Below, piece by piece: positions 8,291-17,900 of a stretch of DNA of 64,000 bases. Made by a program: the position numbers and the translations under genes. Source of the DNA: Rhynchopus sp. YZ270_cl-10 (lineage: Eukaryota; Euglenozoa; Diplonemea; Diplonemida; Diplonemidae); contig CAXIVB010000011.1 of assembly GCA_964035575.1 (NCBI GenBank), forward strand, positions 1 through 64,000. The letters run 5' to 3'. The notes beneath the pieces were generated by a model. The model searched no databases. It worked only from the letters and a program-made list of their open reading frames with translations, and was not told the origin of the DNA. The first letter of the stretch is position 1; each line of letters starts with the position of its first letter.

Positions 8291-8700
8291 ATATGGGCTA
8301 TAGGGCCCTGTAGGAGGCTACACCCCATTCCGTGGTATGGATGGTGTACCCCCAACTAGACCCTTTCTGGCACCACCACCTCTGAAGGACTATGCTGTTG
8401 AGGAGGCTACTACATATCAGGTACCACCCTTCAACGGGTGCTTACGCTCCATTACCTCTTGCCCTTTATACTGCTCCTCCTTATAGGTGTACACCTCCTG
8501 CTCCTACATACGTATGGCAGTGGCTGCATGGGCGCCCTTCCAGGTACAGAGGTAGATGGAGAGCCATTCAGTATGTACTACTACAAGGATGCACGTCACC
8601 ACCACTCCAGATGCCCATATCGGGAGGTCAGGTAAACGTCACCTTAAAGTAACACATTTTACCCCGACCGTGTAGGCAGGGTGTATGCCCATGACACTAG
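8291..8700 (+). other. Unique-sequence island holding the cob module
   Basis: Between the end of the 281-bp array and the spacer before module C, the base pattern changes from catatatg and ccccttttgg tracts to mixed, codon-like sequence. On the left, tacacc at 8319-8324 and ggtgta at 8343-8348 can pair around ccat/atgg, forming a small hairpin just upstream of the module. On the right, after the TAA at 8633-8635, are about 65 nt of non-repetitive sequence before tract sequence resumes. These flanks are the natural places for module-processing signals. Copies lie at 22893-23302, 37495-37904 and 52097-52506. Confidence 0.6.
8399..8593 (+). CDS. cob: Cytochrome b fragment (split mitochondrial gene module), unit 1
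   Basis: This encodes a piece of cytochrome b, the membrane-embedded, haem-carrying subunit of respiratory complex III. Read with TGA as Trp, it starts W-G-G (TGA at 8399-8401), then YYISGTTLQR, then LHYLLPFI and GVHLLLLH, then a loop with HTYGSG and ends PFSMYYYKDA. The two histidines (8450-8452 and 8492-8494) are 14 residues apart, the spacing of the second pair of haem-bL/bH ligands in the family. GS after the second His and the YY-KD motif are also in family order. The frame is open from 8360 to the TAA at 8633-8635 only if TGA is Trp. Similarity fades upstream of WGG (LCC) and after KDA, so the true module ends probably lie near 8366-8399 and 8590-8600. There is no start codon of the family, no helices A-C and no PEWY segment. 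It must be joined at RNA level or be a relic. It follows directly on a 281-bp repeat array. Confidence 0.87.
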
Positions 8701-8879
8701 GCTCTGGGTGTCCCCATCCCTATACCCCTAAATAAGGGGTAAAAAGGGGTGTCAGGACCTGGTCCAAAAGGGTCCAAAAGGTGTAAATGGGGTGATCCAA
8801 TGTGCTCAGCACATCACCTCATCTCCTTATCCATCCACTTCATCATCCATTAACAGGATGGACATGTCCATTTAACTGT
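8701..8879. other. Spacer between cob island and module C
   Basis: Short mixed stretch with ccctaaataagggg (a small hairpin), ggtccaaaagg words and tccatccacttcatcatcc. No gene is seen. Confidence 0.55.
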
Positions 8880-9920
8880 ATGTGCATGTATGCACATACA
8901 TGCATATATACATGTATATACCCCCTATAGCCCCTTAAGGGCATATGGGTGTATGTACCATGTATGCACATGATATGGTCCATATGTGGACTCATACATC
9001 ATGTTGGGGTCTTGGGTCATGACCCGTCATGGCATCTTGACATGTCCAAATCCATGAAATCAGGTCATATCAAGTGATTTGACCTCTTGACATGAGATGT
9101 GATGTCATGACATGATGTTATATGATGTGCACATGTGCACATATACATATACATATACATATACATGTTGTGTGCACATGTATATATACATGTATATACC
9201 CCCTATAGCCCCTTAAGGGCATATGGGTGTATGTACCATGTATGCACATGATATGGTCCATATGTGGACTCATACATCATGTTGGGGTCTTGGGTCATGA
9301 CCCGTCATGGCATCTTGACATGTCCAAATCCATGAAATCAGGTCATATCAGGTGATTTGACCTCTTGACATGAGATGTGGTGATGTCACATGTTGCACAT
9401 CATGTGCACATATAAGATGTAGAGATGTGTATGCACATACATGTACATATATATACCCCCTATACAAGGGAGGGCTATATACATGTATATACATGTAGGT
9501 GCATGTACATGTATGTAAGTACATACTGTATATACACCTCTACCCATGCCATATGGGGTCTAAATGGGGTCCAAAAGGGTCCATTTATGGGTAGACCCCC
9601 ATCTCATGACATGTCATGGGTCATGACCCATGAGGTGATATGACATGATATGGCATCTCATGAGATGGATAGGTCCTCATCCAATGAGGAGATATGCAAC
9701 ATCATATGATGTAATGCAACTTATATAAGTGCATGTGCACATATGGTTTACCCATATGGACCATCAGATGGGATGCATATATGTATATGTATATACATAT
9801 ATATACATGTGTCTACACATGTATGCACCATGTTGCACCTCTTAAAAGAGGTCTAGACCTCTAAATATGAGGTCAAATCCATGGATTTGGAGGTCCTCAG
9901 ATCTCAGGACCTCCCATTTT
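8880..9920. repeat. Module C of the A/B/C/D repeat family
   Basis: It lacks the agatgtccatgaggtgacaa head, has two copies of the 278-bp sub-repeat (ccccctatag at 8921 and 9199), then the common body and the palindrome cluster starting at 9784. It has its own alleles: catacatg near 9438, gacatgtcatg near 9610 and ggaccatcagatggg near 9760. Copies are at 23482-24522, 38084-39124 and 52686-53726. Confidence 0.88.
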
Positions 9921-11089
9921 GGGGACCCCCTCCAGATCTGGGGACCCCCTCCAGATCTGGGGACCCCCTCCAGATATGGGTAGGGACCCCATATGGGGTG
10001 GGACCCCATGTGGTATGGGTCCATATGGAGACCTCTCTTAAGGCCCATATGACACCAATGGACCCTTAAAGGGGTGACCACATGGTGTGCCAGCATGGCA
10101 CCCTTGGGCCCTCTGGTTGGACCCCCTCATATAGGGGTCCCCATATGGTACACCATATGGACATGGGGTGGGCTCCCATTTGGAGACCCCTTTTAGGACC
10201 CCATATGACACTATTTGGCCTGTAGGACCAGGTCCTAATATGGACCCCTCCAGACCATTAGTGGCACTTTGGGAGGTCCCCATTTGGACCCCCTCAGATC
10301 CAATGGAGGTCCCATTTAGACCCCCTCAGGTCTGGGGACCCCATATGACACCATATGGTCATGGGGTGGCCTCCCATTTGGAGACCCCTTTTAGGACCCT
10401 ATTTGACACTATATGGCCTGTAGGACCAGGTCCCAATAGGGACCCCTCCAGACCCCTAGTGGCAATTGGGACCCCTAGGGGGCTAGACCCCCAAATGACC
10501 CCTCTAAACGTGACCATATAGGTCCCAATTAGGGGGTTGGAGGTCCCTTTATGGGTCCATATGGAGACCTCTCTTAGGTCCCATATGCCCCCAATGGCCC
10601 CTTAAAGGGGTGACCACATGGTATGCCCCATGGCACCCCCTTTGGGACCCCTTTGGGACCCCATATGACCCCATTTAGACCCCCTCAGGACCCCCAAAAG
10701 GGCCTAAAACACCCTATTTGGACCCATTTGGACCCCTTTTGAGCACCCCTTTTAAACACCCCTTTTCCGACATGGTACCCCATTTGATCTACTCTACCTA
10801 TGAATTGGCCATTTAGGTGCTGTTCAGTCCTGGACCCCACATGCCGTTAGGTGGTCAAATAGGGGTCTAAACGTGACCGAGGGTCCTGGGACCCCTACAC
10901 GGTCACCCCTTTTAGACCCCTTTTTACCCCCTTTTTACCCCATATTGGGACCCCCTACCTGTAGTGGATCCCTTTAAGGGTCTAAAGTAGGCATATGGGG
11001 TACACCCCCTGACCTCCATATATGCCCTTCTGCTTACACGCTCACCCCTTTTGACCCCTTTTGGACCCCTTTTAGGACCTCCCATGGGG
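9920..11089. other. Tract sequence with recurrent motifs
   Basis: Made of ccccctccagatctgggga triplicates (about 9920-9980), two copies of the 20-nt motif with its aggaccaggtcc extension, ccatatgg words and cccctttt tracts. At 10780-10801 it shares ccatttgatctactct-cctat with 13863-13885. No gene is recognised. Confidence 0.6.
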
Positions 11090-11583
11090 TCAAAGGACCT
11101 CCCAAAAGGTCCTAAAAAGGGGGTCCCCTGCATCAGACCTGGCAATGCTGTTTTGAATGGTTGAGCCCCTTGGGGGTCCCCAAATGGCCAATTTAGGACC
11201 CTTTTAGGACCCATTTTGGGGTCCAAAAGGGGTCAAAATGGGGTCCTCAGATGGCCCAAGACTATGGTCTCTAGAGGCAATATTGGGTCTTTGGGGTCAC
11301 CCCATCCCTGGATCCAAGGGGTCTCCAGATGGGGTACCCCTTTTAGGACCCCTTTTGGGGTGCTCCCAGGCCATTAAATATGTCGAAAAGCGACGTCCAC
11401 TTGCGTAGGCTTAGTCCTCTTTTGGGCATGTCGGGTTTAGACAACCCCTGCCAGTCCTAAGTGCTCTAAAAAGGGGTGAAATATGGTGGTCCATTTGAGG
11501 ACCCCGATATGACACTATTTGGCCTGTAGGACCAGGTCCAGATCTGGACCCCAGATGGTCCAAAAGTGCTCCTACTCACATAT

Positions 11584-11597
11584 CGCGCGCGCGCGCG
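11584..11597. repeat. (CG)7 run in block P1
   Basis: The same seven CG dinucleotides with the same immediate flanks (acatat before, tggtaagag after) as the run in P2, although the wider sequence has diverged. Copies are at 26186, 40788 and 55390. Confidence 0.9.
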
Positions 11598-11626
11598 TGG
11601 TAAGAGTACGGGGTCAAAATCGGTGC

Positions 11627-11667
11627 CCTTCCGGGCCCAGGCCTCTGGAGGCCTGGTGCCCGGAAGG
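11627..11667. other. GC-rich 41-nt hairpin in block P1
   Basis: ccttccgggc pairs with gcccggaagg (10 bp) and the next ccaggcctc with gaggcctgg (9 bp), with a single bulged T at 11657. P2 has no equivalent at this place. It could be a terminator-like or processing stem. Copies are at 26229, 40831 and 55433. Confidence 0.75.
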
Positions 11668-11754
11668 CCCGCCCCGCTGGGGACCTCAGGAGGTCCCAGA
11701 CCCTGTGGGGGTCTGGGCCTCACCCCTCCCGAGGGGGTCTGAGGACCTCCAAAC

Positions 11755-11955
11755 CCCTTGTACGCCCCCATGTCCTGGGGGGTGCGGTCCAAGGGTTGGG
11801 TCAAAGCACGGAGCACTTGGAGGTCTACAAAGCATGTGGTGCCATACCAGCTCCCCATGTATTGGGTCCTACATGGTGTGGGGTGGTGGCACGAGGTGGC
11901 ATGTAGAGGCCATGGCCTCTCCACACCCCTCTCCATACATGGGGGCGTACAAGGG
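11755..11955. other. 201-bp element bounded by 19-bp perfect inverted repeats
   Basis: The left arm (11755-11773) begins cccttgtacgcccccatg; the right arm (11937-11955) is its exact reverse complement, ending catgggggcgtacaaggg. The enclosed 163 bp is mostly non-repetitive and holds smaller palindromes (agaggccatggcctct; ccatgta...tacatgg). It could be a small mobile or recombinational cassette, a long stem-loop, or the borders of an unrecognised gene module. No coding similarity was seen in any frame. Copies are at 26357-26557, 40959-41159 and 55561-55761. Confidence 0.7.
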
Positions 11956-12097
11956 ATATGACCCCATATGGAGAGGTCTTGGGACCTGAGTGCTCTGGGG
12001 TGAGGACCTCCATTTAGAGGTCCAACCCCTTAAATGACCCATATTGGGTGTTTGACCCCCATGAGCTCTTTGGAGCTCTTTGAGCACCTAGACCATT

Positions 12098-13760
12098 AGA
12101 TGTCCATGAGGTGACAAGACCTCTATAGAAGTATATATGTATATGCATGTTGTGTGCACATGTATATATACATGTATATACCCCCTATAGCCCCTTAAGG
12201 GCATATGGGTGTATATACCATGTATGCACATGATATGGTCCATATGTGGACACATACATCATGTTGGGGTCTTGGGTCATGACCCGTCATGGCATCTTGA
12301 CATGTCCAAATCCATGAAATCAGGTCATATCAAGTGATTTGACCTCTTGACATGAGATGTGATGTCATGACATGATGTTATATGATGTGCACATGTGCAC
12401 ATATACATATACATATACATATACATGTTGTATGCACATGTATATATACATGTATATACCCCCGTATAGCCCTTAAGGGCATATAGGTGTATATAGCATG
12501 TATGCACATGATATGGTCCATATGTGGACACATACATCATGTTGGGGTCTTGGGTCATGACCCGTCATGGCATCTTGACATGTCCAAATCCATGAAATCA
12601 GGTCATATCAAGTGATTTGACCTCTTGACATGAGATGTGATGTCATGACATGATGTTATATGATGTGCACATGTGCACATATACATATACATATACATAT
12701 ACATGTTGTATGCACATGTATATATACATGTATATACCCCCGTATAGCCCTTAAGGGCATATAGGTGTATATAGCATGTATGCACATGATATGGTCCATA
12801 TGTGGACACATACATCATGTTGGGGTCTTGGGTCATGACCCGTCATGGCATCTTGACATGTCCAAATCCATGAAATCAGGTCATATCAGGTGATTTGACC
12901 TCTTGACATGAGATGTGGTGATGTCACATGTTGCACATCATGTGCACATATAAGATGTAGAGATGTGTATGCACATGCATGTACATATATATACCCCCTA
13001 TACAAGGGAGGGCTATATACATGTATATACATGTAGGTGCATGTACATGTATGTAAGTACATACTGTATATACACCTCTACCCATGCCATATGGGGTCTA
13101 AATGGGGTCCAAAAGGGTCCATTTATGGGTAGACCCCCATCTCATGACATGCCATGGGTCATGACCCATGAGGTGATATGACATGATATGGCATCTCATG
13201 AGATGGATAGGTCCTCATCCAATGAGGAGATATGCAACATCATATGATGTAATGCAACTTATATAAGTGCATGTGCACATATGGTTTACCCATATGGCCC
13301 ATCATATGGGATGCATATATGTATATGTATATACATATATATACATGTGTCTACACATGTATGCACCATGTTGCACCTCTTAAAAGAGGTCTAGACCTCT
13401 AAATATGAGGTCAAATCCATGGATTTGGAGGTCCTCAGATCTCAGGACCTCCCATTTTGAGGACCCCCTCAGATCTTGGGACCCCCTCAGATCCAGGGTA
13501 GGGACCCCAAATGGCACCTTTATACCCCCTTTTGGGACCTCCCCACATGGTGTAAGAGGTGCCCCACACCCCTACATATAGGGTATATGCCCTAGGCTGT
13601 ATAGGGGGTGTATAGGGGTATATAAAGGTGTATGTACACTTATATATATGTGCATGCACATATATATACATGTATATAGAGGTCCTCAGATCCCATGACC
13701 CTCCATTTGGGGGTCTGGAGACCTCAGGACCCCATTTTGGGACCCTCCTCAGATCTGGGG
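12098..13760. repeat. Module D of the A/B/C/D repeat family
   Basis: It has the same head as A and B, then three copies of the 278-bp sub-repeat (about 12140-12900), the common body, the palindrome cluster at 13322-13426 and the A-type tail. (acatat)n microsatellite stretches separate the sub-repeats. Copies are at 26700-28362, 41302-42964 and 55904-57566. Confidence 0.88.
12140..12900. repeat. 278-bp sub-repeat, three tandem copies inside module D
   Basis: The unit runs from catgttgt(g/a)tgcacatg through atggtccatatgtggac, gggtcatgaccc and gacctcttgacatgagatgt to the (acatat)n stretch, and repeats every 278 bp. Modules A and B have one copy, C has two and D has three. Confidence 0.88.
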
Positions 13761-14180
13761 ACCCCCTCCAGATCTGGGGATAGGACCCCAAATGGACCCA
13801 TTTGGACCCCATTTGAGGACCATTGGCATCATGTGTGGACACCCCCTTTTCCACCATGTATGCCATTTGATCTACTCTCCCTATACATATGCCCTAAATG
13901 GACATAACCCCATATGATCCCATATGTGTTATATGACCACTTTGGAGCACCTTTATATGCATAGGGTGGGGACCCCATATGGGCCCTTTTAGACCCCTTC
14001 CAAAAGGGGGTCTAAAGCATGTACACCTCCTTACACTCCATGTGTATGGTGGTGTATAGGTTAAGGGGCTATATAGGGCATAATGGGTACATGTACATAC
14101 ACATGTGTTGCACGTCATGTGCATCATGTTGGCATGTCATGAGGTGGTCCAAAAGGGTGATCATCAGATGACCCCATTTT
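13760..14180. other. Spacer between module D and block P2
   Basis: gatctggggacccc words, the ccatttgatctactct motif, a catatgg stretch and gggtacatgtacatacacatgt. No gene is recognised. Confidence 0.55.
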
Positions 14181-14921
14181 GGGACCCCTCCCATTTTAAG
14201 AGGTCCGCTGCATCAGACCGGGCCATCCTGGTTTGAACCGTTTGGGGACCTCAGGACCCCCAAATGGGCTGAATTGACCCCTTTTAGGGTCCTCAAAAGG
14301 ACCCATTTTGGGGTCAAAAGGGGGTCAAAATGGGGTCCATATGGTGACCCATACTATGGTCTATATAGGCAATATATGGGTCCTGGACCCTCCTCATGCC
14401 TGGACCCGAGGTGCTCCAAAGGGGGGTACCCAAAGTGGTCCATTAAATAGGAGGCCTCCAGACCCCTTAGGGGTCCAAAAGATGTCGAAACCCGACATCT
14501 ACCTGGACCCCCGGGGGTCCCAAAAGGGCCATGTCGGGTTTATACAACCCCTGCCAGTCCTAAGTGCCATAAAAAGGGTGATATTTGGTGGTCCATTCTG
14601 AGACCCCAATATGACACTATTTGGCCTGTAGACCATGGTCCAGATCTGGACCCCAGATGGTCCAAAAGGGGGTGCAACTAACATATCGCGCGCGCGCGCG
14701 TGGTAAGAGGTAGTTTATAAAATCGGCGCTTCCCAGGACCCCAGACCCCAGGAGGTGGTCTCAGGGGGTCTGAGGGGTTGGGAGGGGTCTGGAGCCATGA
14801 GGGGTCTGGACCACCCACCCTGTGGAGATGGCTGGTGGTCTGTAGGGAGGTGGCCAAAAGGGGTGTTTATACCCCTATGGCGCCTCAAGCCCTTTAAGTG
14901 CTGTTGAGCACCCAATGCATT
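14180..14921. repeat. Paralogous block P2 (crosses the unit boundary)
   Basis: This block is a diverged relative of P1 (11090-12097). Conserved islands in order are: ctgcatcagacc; actatggtct then ggcaatat-tgggtc; a gtcg-cgac hairpin (14480-14500); gtcgggttta-acaacccc then gccagtcctaagtgc; tgacactatttggcctgtag; ggtccagatctggacc; and the (CG)7 run (14687-14700). Between islands the two blocks differ widely. The tail is GC-rich ggggtctgg sequence ending where module A starts. The window opens inside this block (1-320). Confidence 0.75.
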
Positions 14922-17900
14922 AGATGTCCATGAGGTGACAAGACCTCTATAGAAGTATATATGGTAGGTATGGGGTGCATGCCCATATACCCCCATATGC
15001 CCCCAATGGCCCTTTAGGACCATGTGGGCCATGTGCATCATATGTGGTGTACATGCATGGATATGGACTCGCATGGGTCCAGACCCATGGTTTACCCCAT
15101 TTCACCCAATTTGGGTGCATGTGCCAAAATGGCCTAAATGCCTGAAATGGGGCATATTTGGATGTTGAGACCTTTTGGGACCATGTCAAGACATGACATG
15201 ACATCCAATATGTTATACATCATATGTACATGTATATATACATATATGTATATACATGTATATACCCCCGTATAGCCCCTTAGGGCATATAGGTGTATAT
15301 AGCATGTATGCACATGATATGGTCCATATGTGGACACATACATCATGTTGGGGTCTTGGGTCATGACCCGTCATGGCATCTTGACATGTCCAAATCCATG
15401 AAATCAGGTCATATCAGGTGATTTGACCTCTTGACATGAGATGTGGTGATGTCACATGTTGCACATCATGTGCACATATAAGATGTAGAGATGTGTATGC
15501 ACATGCATGTACATATATATACCCCCTATACAAGGGAGGGCTATATACATGTATATACATGTAGGTGCATGTACATGTATGTAAGTACATACTGTATATA
15601 CACCTCTACCCATGCCATATGGGGTCTAAATGGGGTCCAAAAGGGTCCATTTATGGGTAGACCCCCATCTCATGACATGCCATGGGTCATGACCCATGAG
15701 GTGATATGACATGATATGGCATCTCATGAGATGGATAGGTCCTCATCCAATGAGGAGATATGCAACATCATATGATGTAATGCAACTTATATAAGTGCAT
15801 GTGCACATATGGTTTACCCATATGGCCCATCATATGGGATGCATATATGTATATGTATATACATATATATACATGTGTCTACACATGTATGCACCATGTT
15901 GCACCTCTTAAAAGAGGTCTAGACCTCTAAATATGAGGTCAAATCCATGGATTTGGAGGTCCTCAGATCTCAGGACCTCCCATTTTGAGGACCCCCTCAG
16001 ATCTTGGGACCCCCTCAGATCCAGGGTAGGGACCCCAAATGGCACCTTTATACCCCCTTTTGGGACCTCCCCACATGGTGTAAGAGGTGCCCCACACCCC
16101 TACATATAGGGTATATGCCCTAGGCTGTATAGGGGGTGTATAGGGGTATATAAAGGTGTATGTACACTTATATACATGTGCATGCACATATATATACATG
16201 TATATATAGGTCCTCAGATCCCATGACCCTCCATTTGGGGGTCTGGAGACCTCAGGACCCCATTTTGGGACCTCTCCAGATCTGGGGGTAGGACCCCAAA
16301 TGGCTCACCTTAGATGTCCATGAGGTGACAAGACCTCTATAGAAGTATATATGGTAGGTATGGGGTGCATGCCCATATACCCCCATATGCCCCCAATGGC
16401 CCTTTAGGACCATGTGGGCCATGTGCATCATATGTGGTGTACATGCATGGATATGGACTCGCATGGGTCCAGACCCATGGTTTACCCCATTTCACCCAAT
16501 TTGGGTGCATGTGCCAAAATGGCCTAAATGCCTGAAATGGGGCATATTTGGATGTTGAGACCTTTTGGGACCATGTCAAGACATGACATGACATCCAATA
16601 TGTTATACATCATATGTACATGTATATATACATATATGTATATACATGTATATACCCCCCGTATAGCCCCTTAGGGCATATAGGTGTATATAGCATGTAT
16701 GCACATGATATGGTCCATATGTGGACACATACATCATGTTGGGGTCTTGGGTCATGACCCGTCATGGCATCTTGACATGTCCAAATCCATGAAATCAGGT
16801 CATATCAGGTGATTTGACCTCTTGACATGAGATGTGGTGATGTCACATGTTGCACATCATGTGCACATATAAGATGTAGAGATGTGTATGCACATGCATG
16901 TACATATATATACCCCCTATACAAGGGAGGGCTATATACATGTATATACATGTAGGTGCATGTACATGTATGTAAGTACATACTGTATATACACCTCTAC
17001 CCATGCCATATGGGGTCTAAATGGGGTCCAAAAGGGTCCATTTATGGGTAGACCCCCATCTCATGACATGCCATGGGTCATGACCCATGAGGTGATATGA
17101 CATGATATGGCATCTCATGAGATGGATAGGTCCTCATCCAATGAGGAGATATGCAACATCATATGATGTAATGCAACTTATATAAGTGCATGTGCACATA
17201 TGGTTTACCCATATGGCCCATCATATGGGATGCATATATGTATATGTATATACATATATATACATGTGTCTACACATGTATGCACCATGTTGCACCTCTT
17301 AAAAGAGGTCTAGACCTCTAAATATGAGGTCAAATCCATGGATTTGGAGGTCCTCAGATCTCAGGACCTCTCATTTTGGGACCCCCTCAGATCTTGGGAC
17401 CCCCTCAGATCCAGGGTAGGGACCCCAAATGACCCCTCTTAGACCCCTTTTGGACCCCCTATTAGGGCCTTTAGGGCCTTTATGGGGTGCCCACAGGGGT
17501 ACGTAGGGAGCCTACAGGGGCTCCCAATGGCCCTCCCCTTAAGGGGCCATTTGGGTACCCCATGAGCCCCCATGTGTCCCCATGGGTGCCATGTAGCCCC
17601 GTTAGGCCCATTTGACCCCTATGGCCTCAGACCCCTCAGGACCCCAAAAGGGGTCCAAAAGGGGTCATTTTAGGGGTACCCCCCAAAATGGGGTGTGCAG
17701 CTAATTGGGTCATATATAGGGCAAAATGGCCCTTTTCCGTTCTGGACACTTTTATACAGGGAGTAGTCCAAAAGTGACACAAAACGGGAAGTACGTGAAA
17801 AAGGGGTTTGGGGATTTCAGGCCCCAAAATGGCCGGGCGGCAGGAAGGTCCATTTTGAGGGTACCCCCAAATGACCCAATTTGGGGGGTCTGAGGACCCC

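Larger units (their letters stand above)
11090..12097. repeat. Paralogous block P1
   Basis: It carries the same ordered conserved islands as P2: ctgcatcagacc near 11130, actatggtct near 11250, a small hairpin at 11380-11396, gtcgggttta-acaacccc near 11430, the 20-nt motif at 11510-11529 and (CG)7 at 11584-11597. P1 then has an extra, largely unique part with a 41-nt hairpin and an inverted-repeat element before module D begins. No gene is recognised. Islands conserved in a diverged background are what a structured RNA or regulatory locus would show, but I cannot name one. Confidence 0.75.
1..14601. repeat. Macro-repeat unit 1 (14,601 bp)
   Basis: First of five head-to-tail copies that make up the whole window. 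The phase is arbitrary and set by the window start. It is one base shorter than the others because a C-run at 2054-2058 has five Cs, where units 2-5 have six (16655-16660 in unit 2). It also carries five substitutions between 2206 and 2907 that no other unit has. The rest matched unit 2 wherever I compared them, apart from one change at 21396. The unit contains a single recognisable gene piece (cob) in a mosaic of nested repeats. Confidence 0.97.

Noticed and set aside
8337-8652. A spliceosomal-gene reading: exon 8337-8420, intron 8421-8486, exon 8487-8543, intron 8544-8610, exon 8611-8652, all with CAG|GTA donors and AG acceptors
   Set aside because: The introns would be 66 and 67 bp with clean boundaries, which was tempting. 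However, the continuous frame 8399-8593 matches cytochrome b across both supposed introns, so the splice-like words are coincidental.
8392-8652. 86-codon open frame starting at ATG 8392
   Set aside because: It overlaps the cob module in a different frame and its translation resembles nothing I recognise. It is a shadow.
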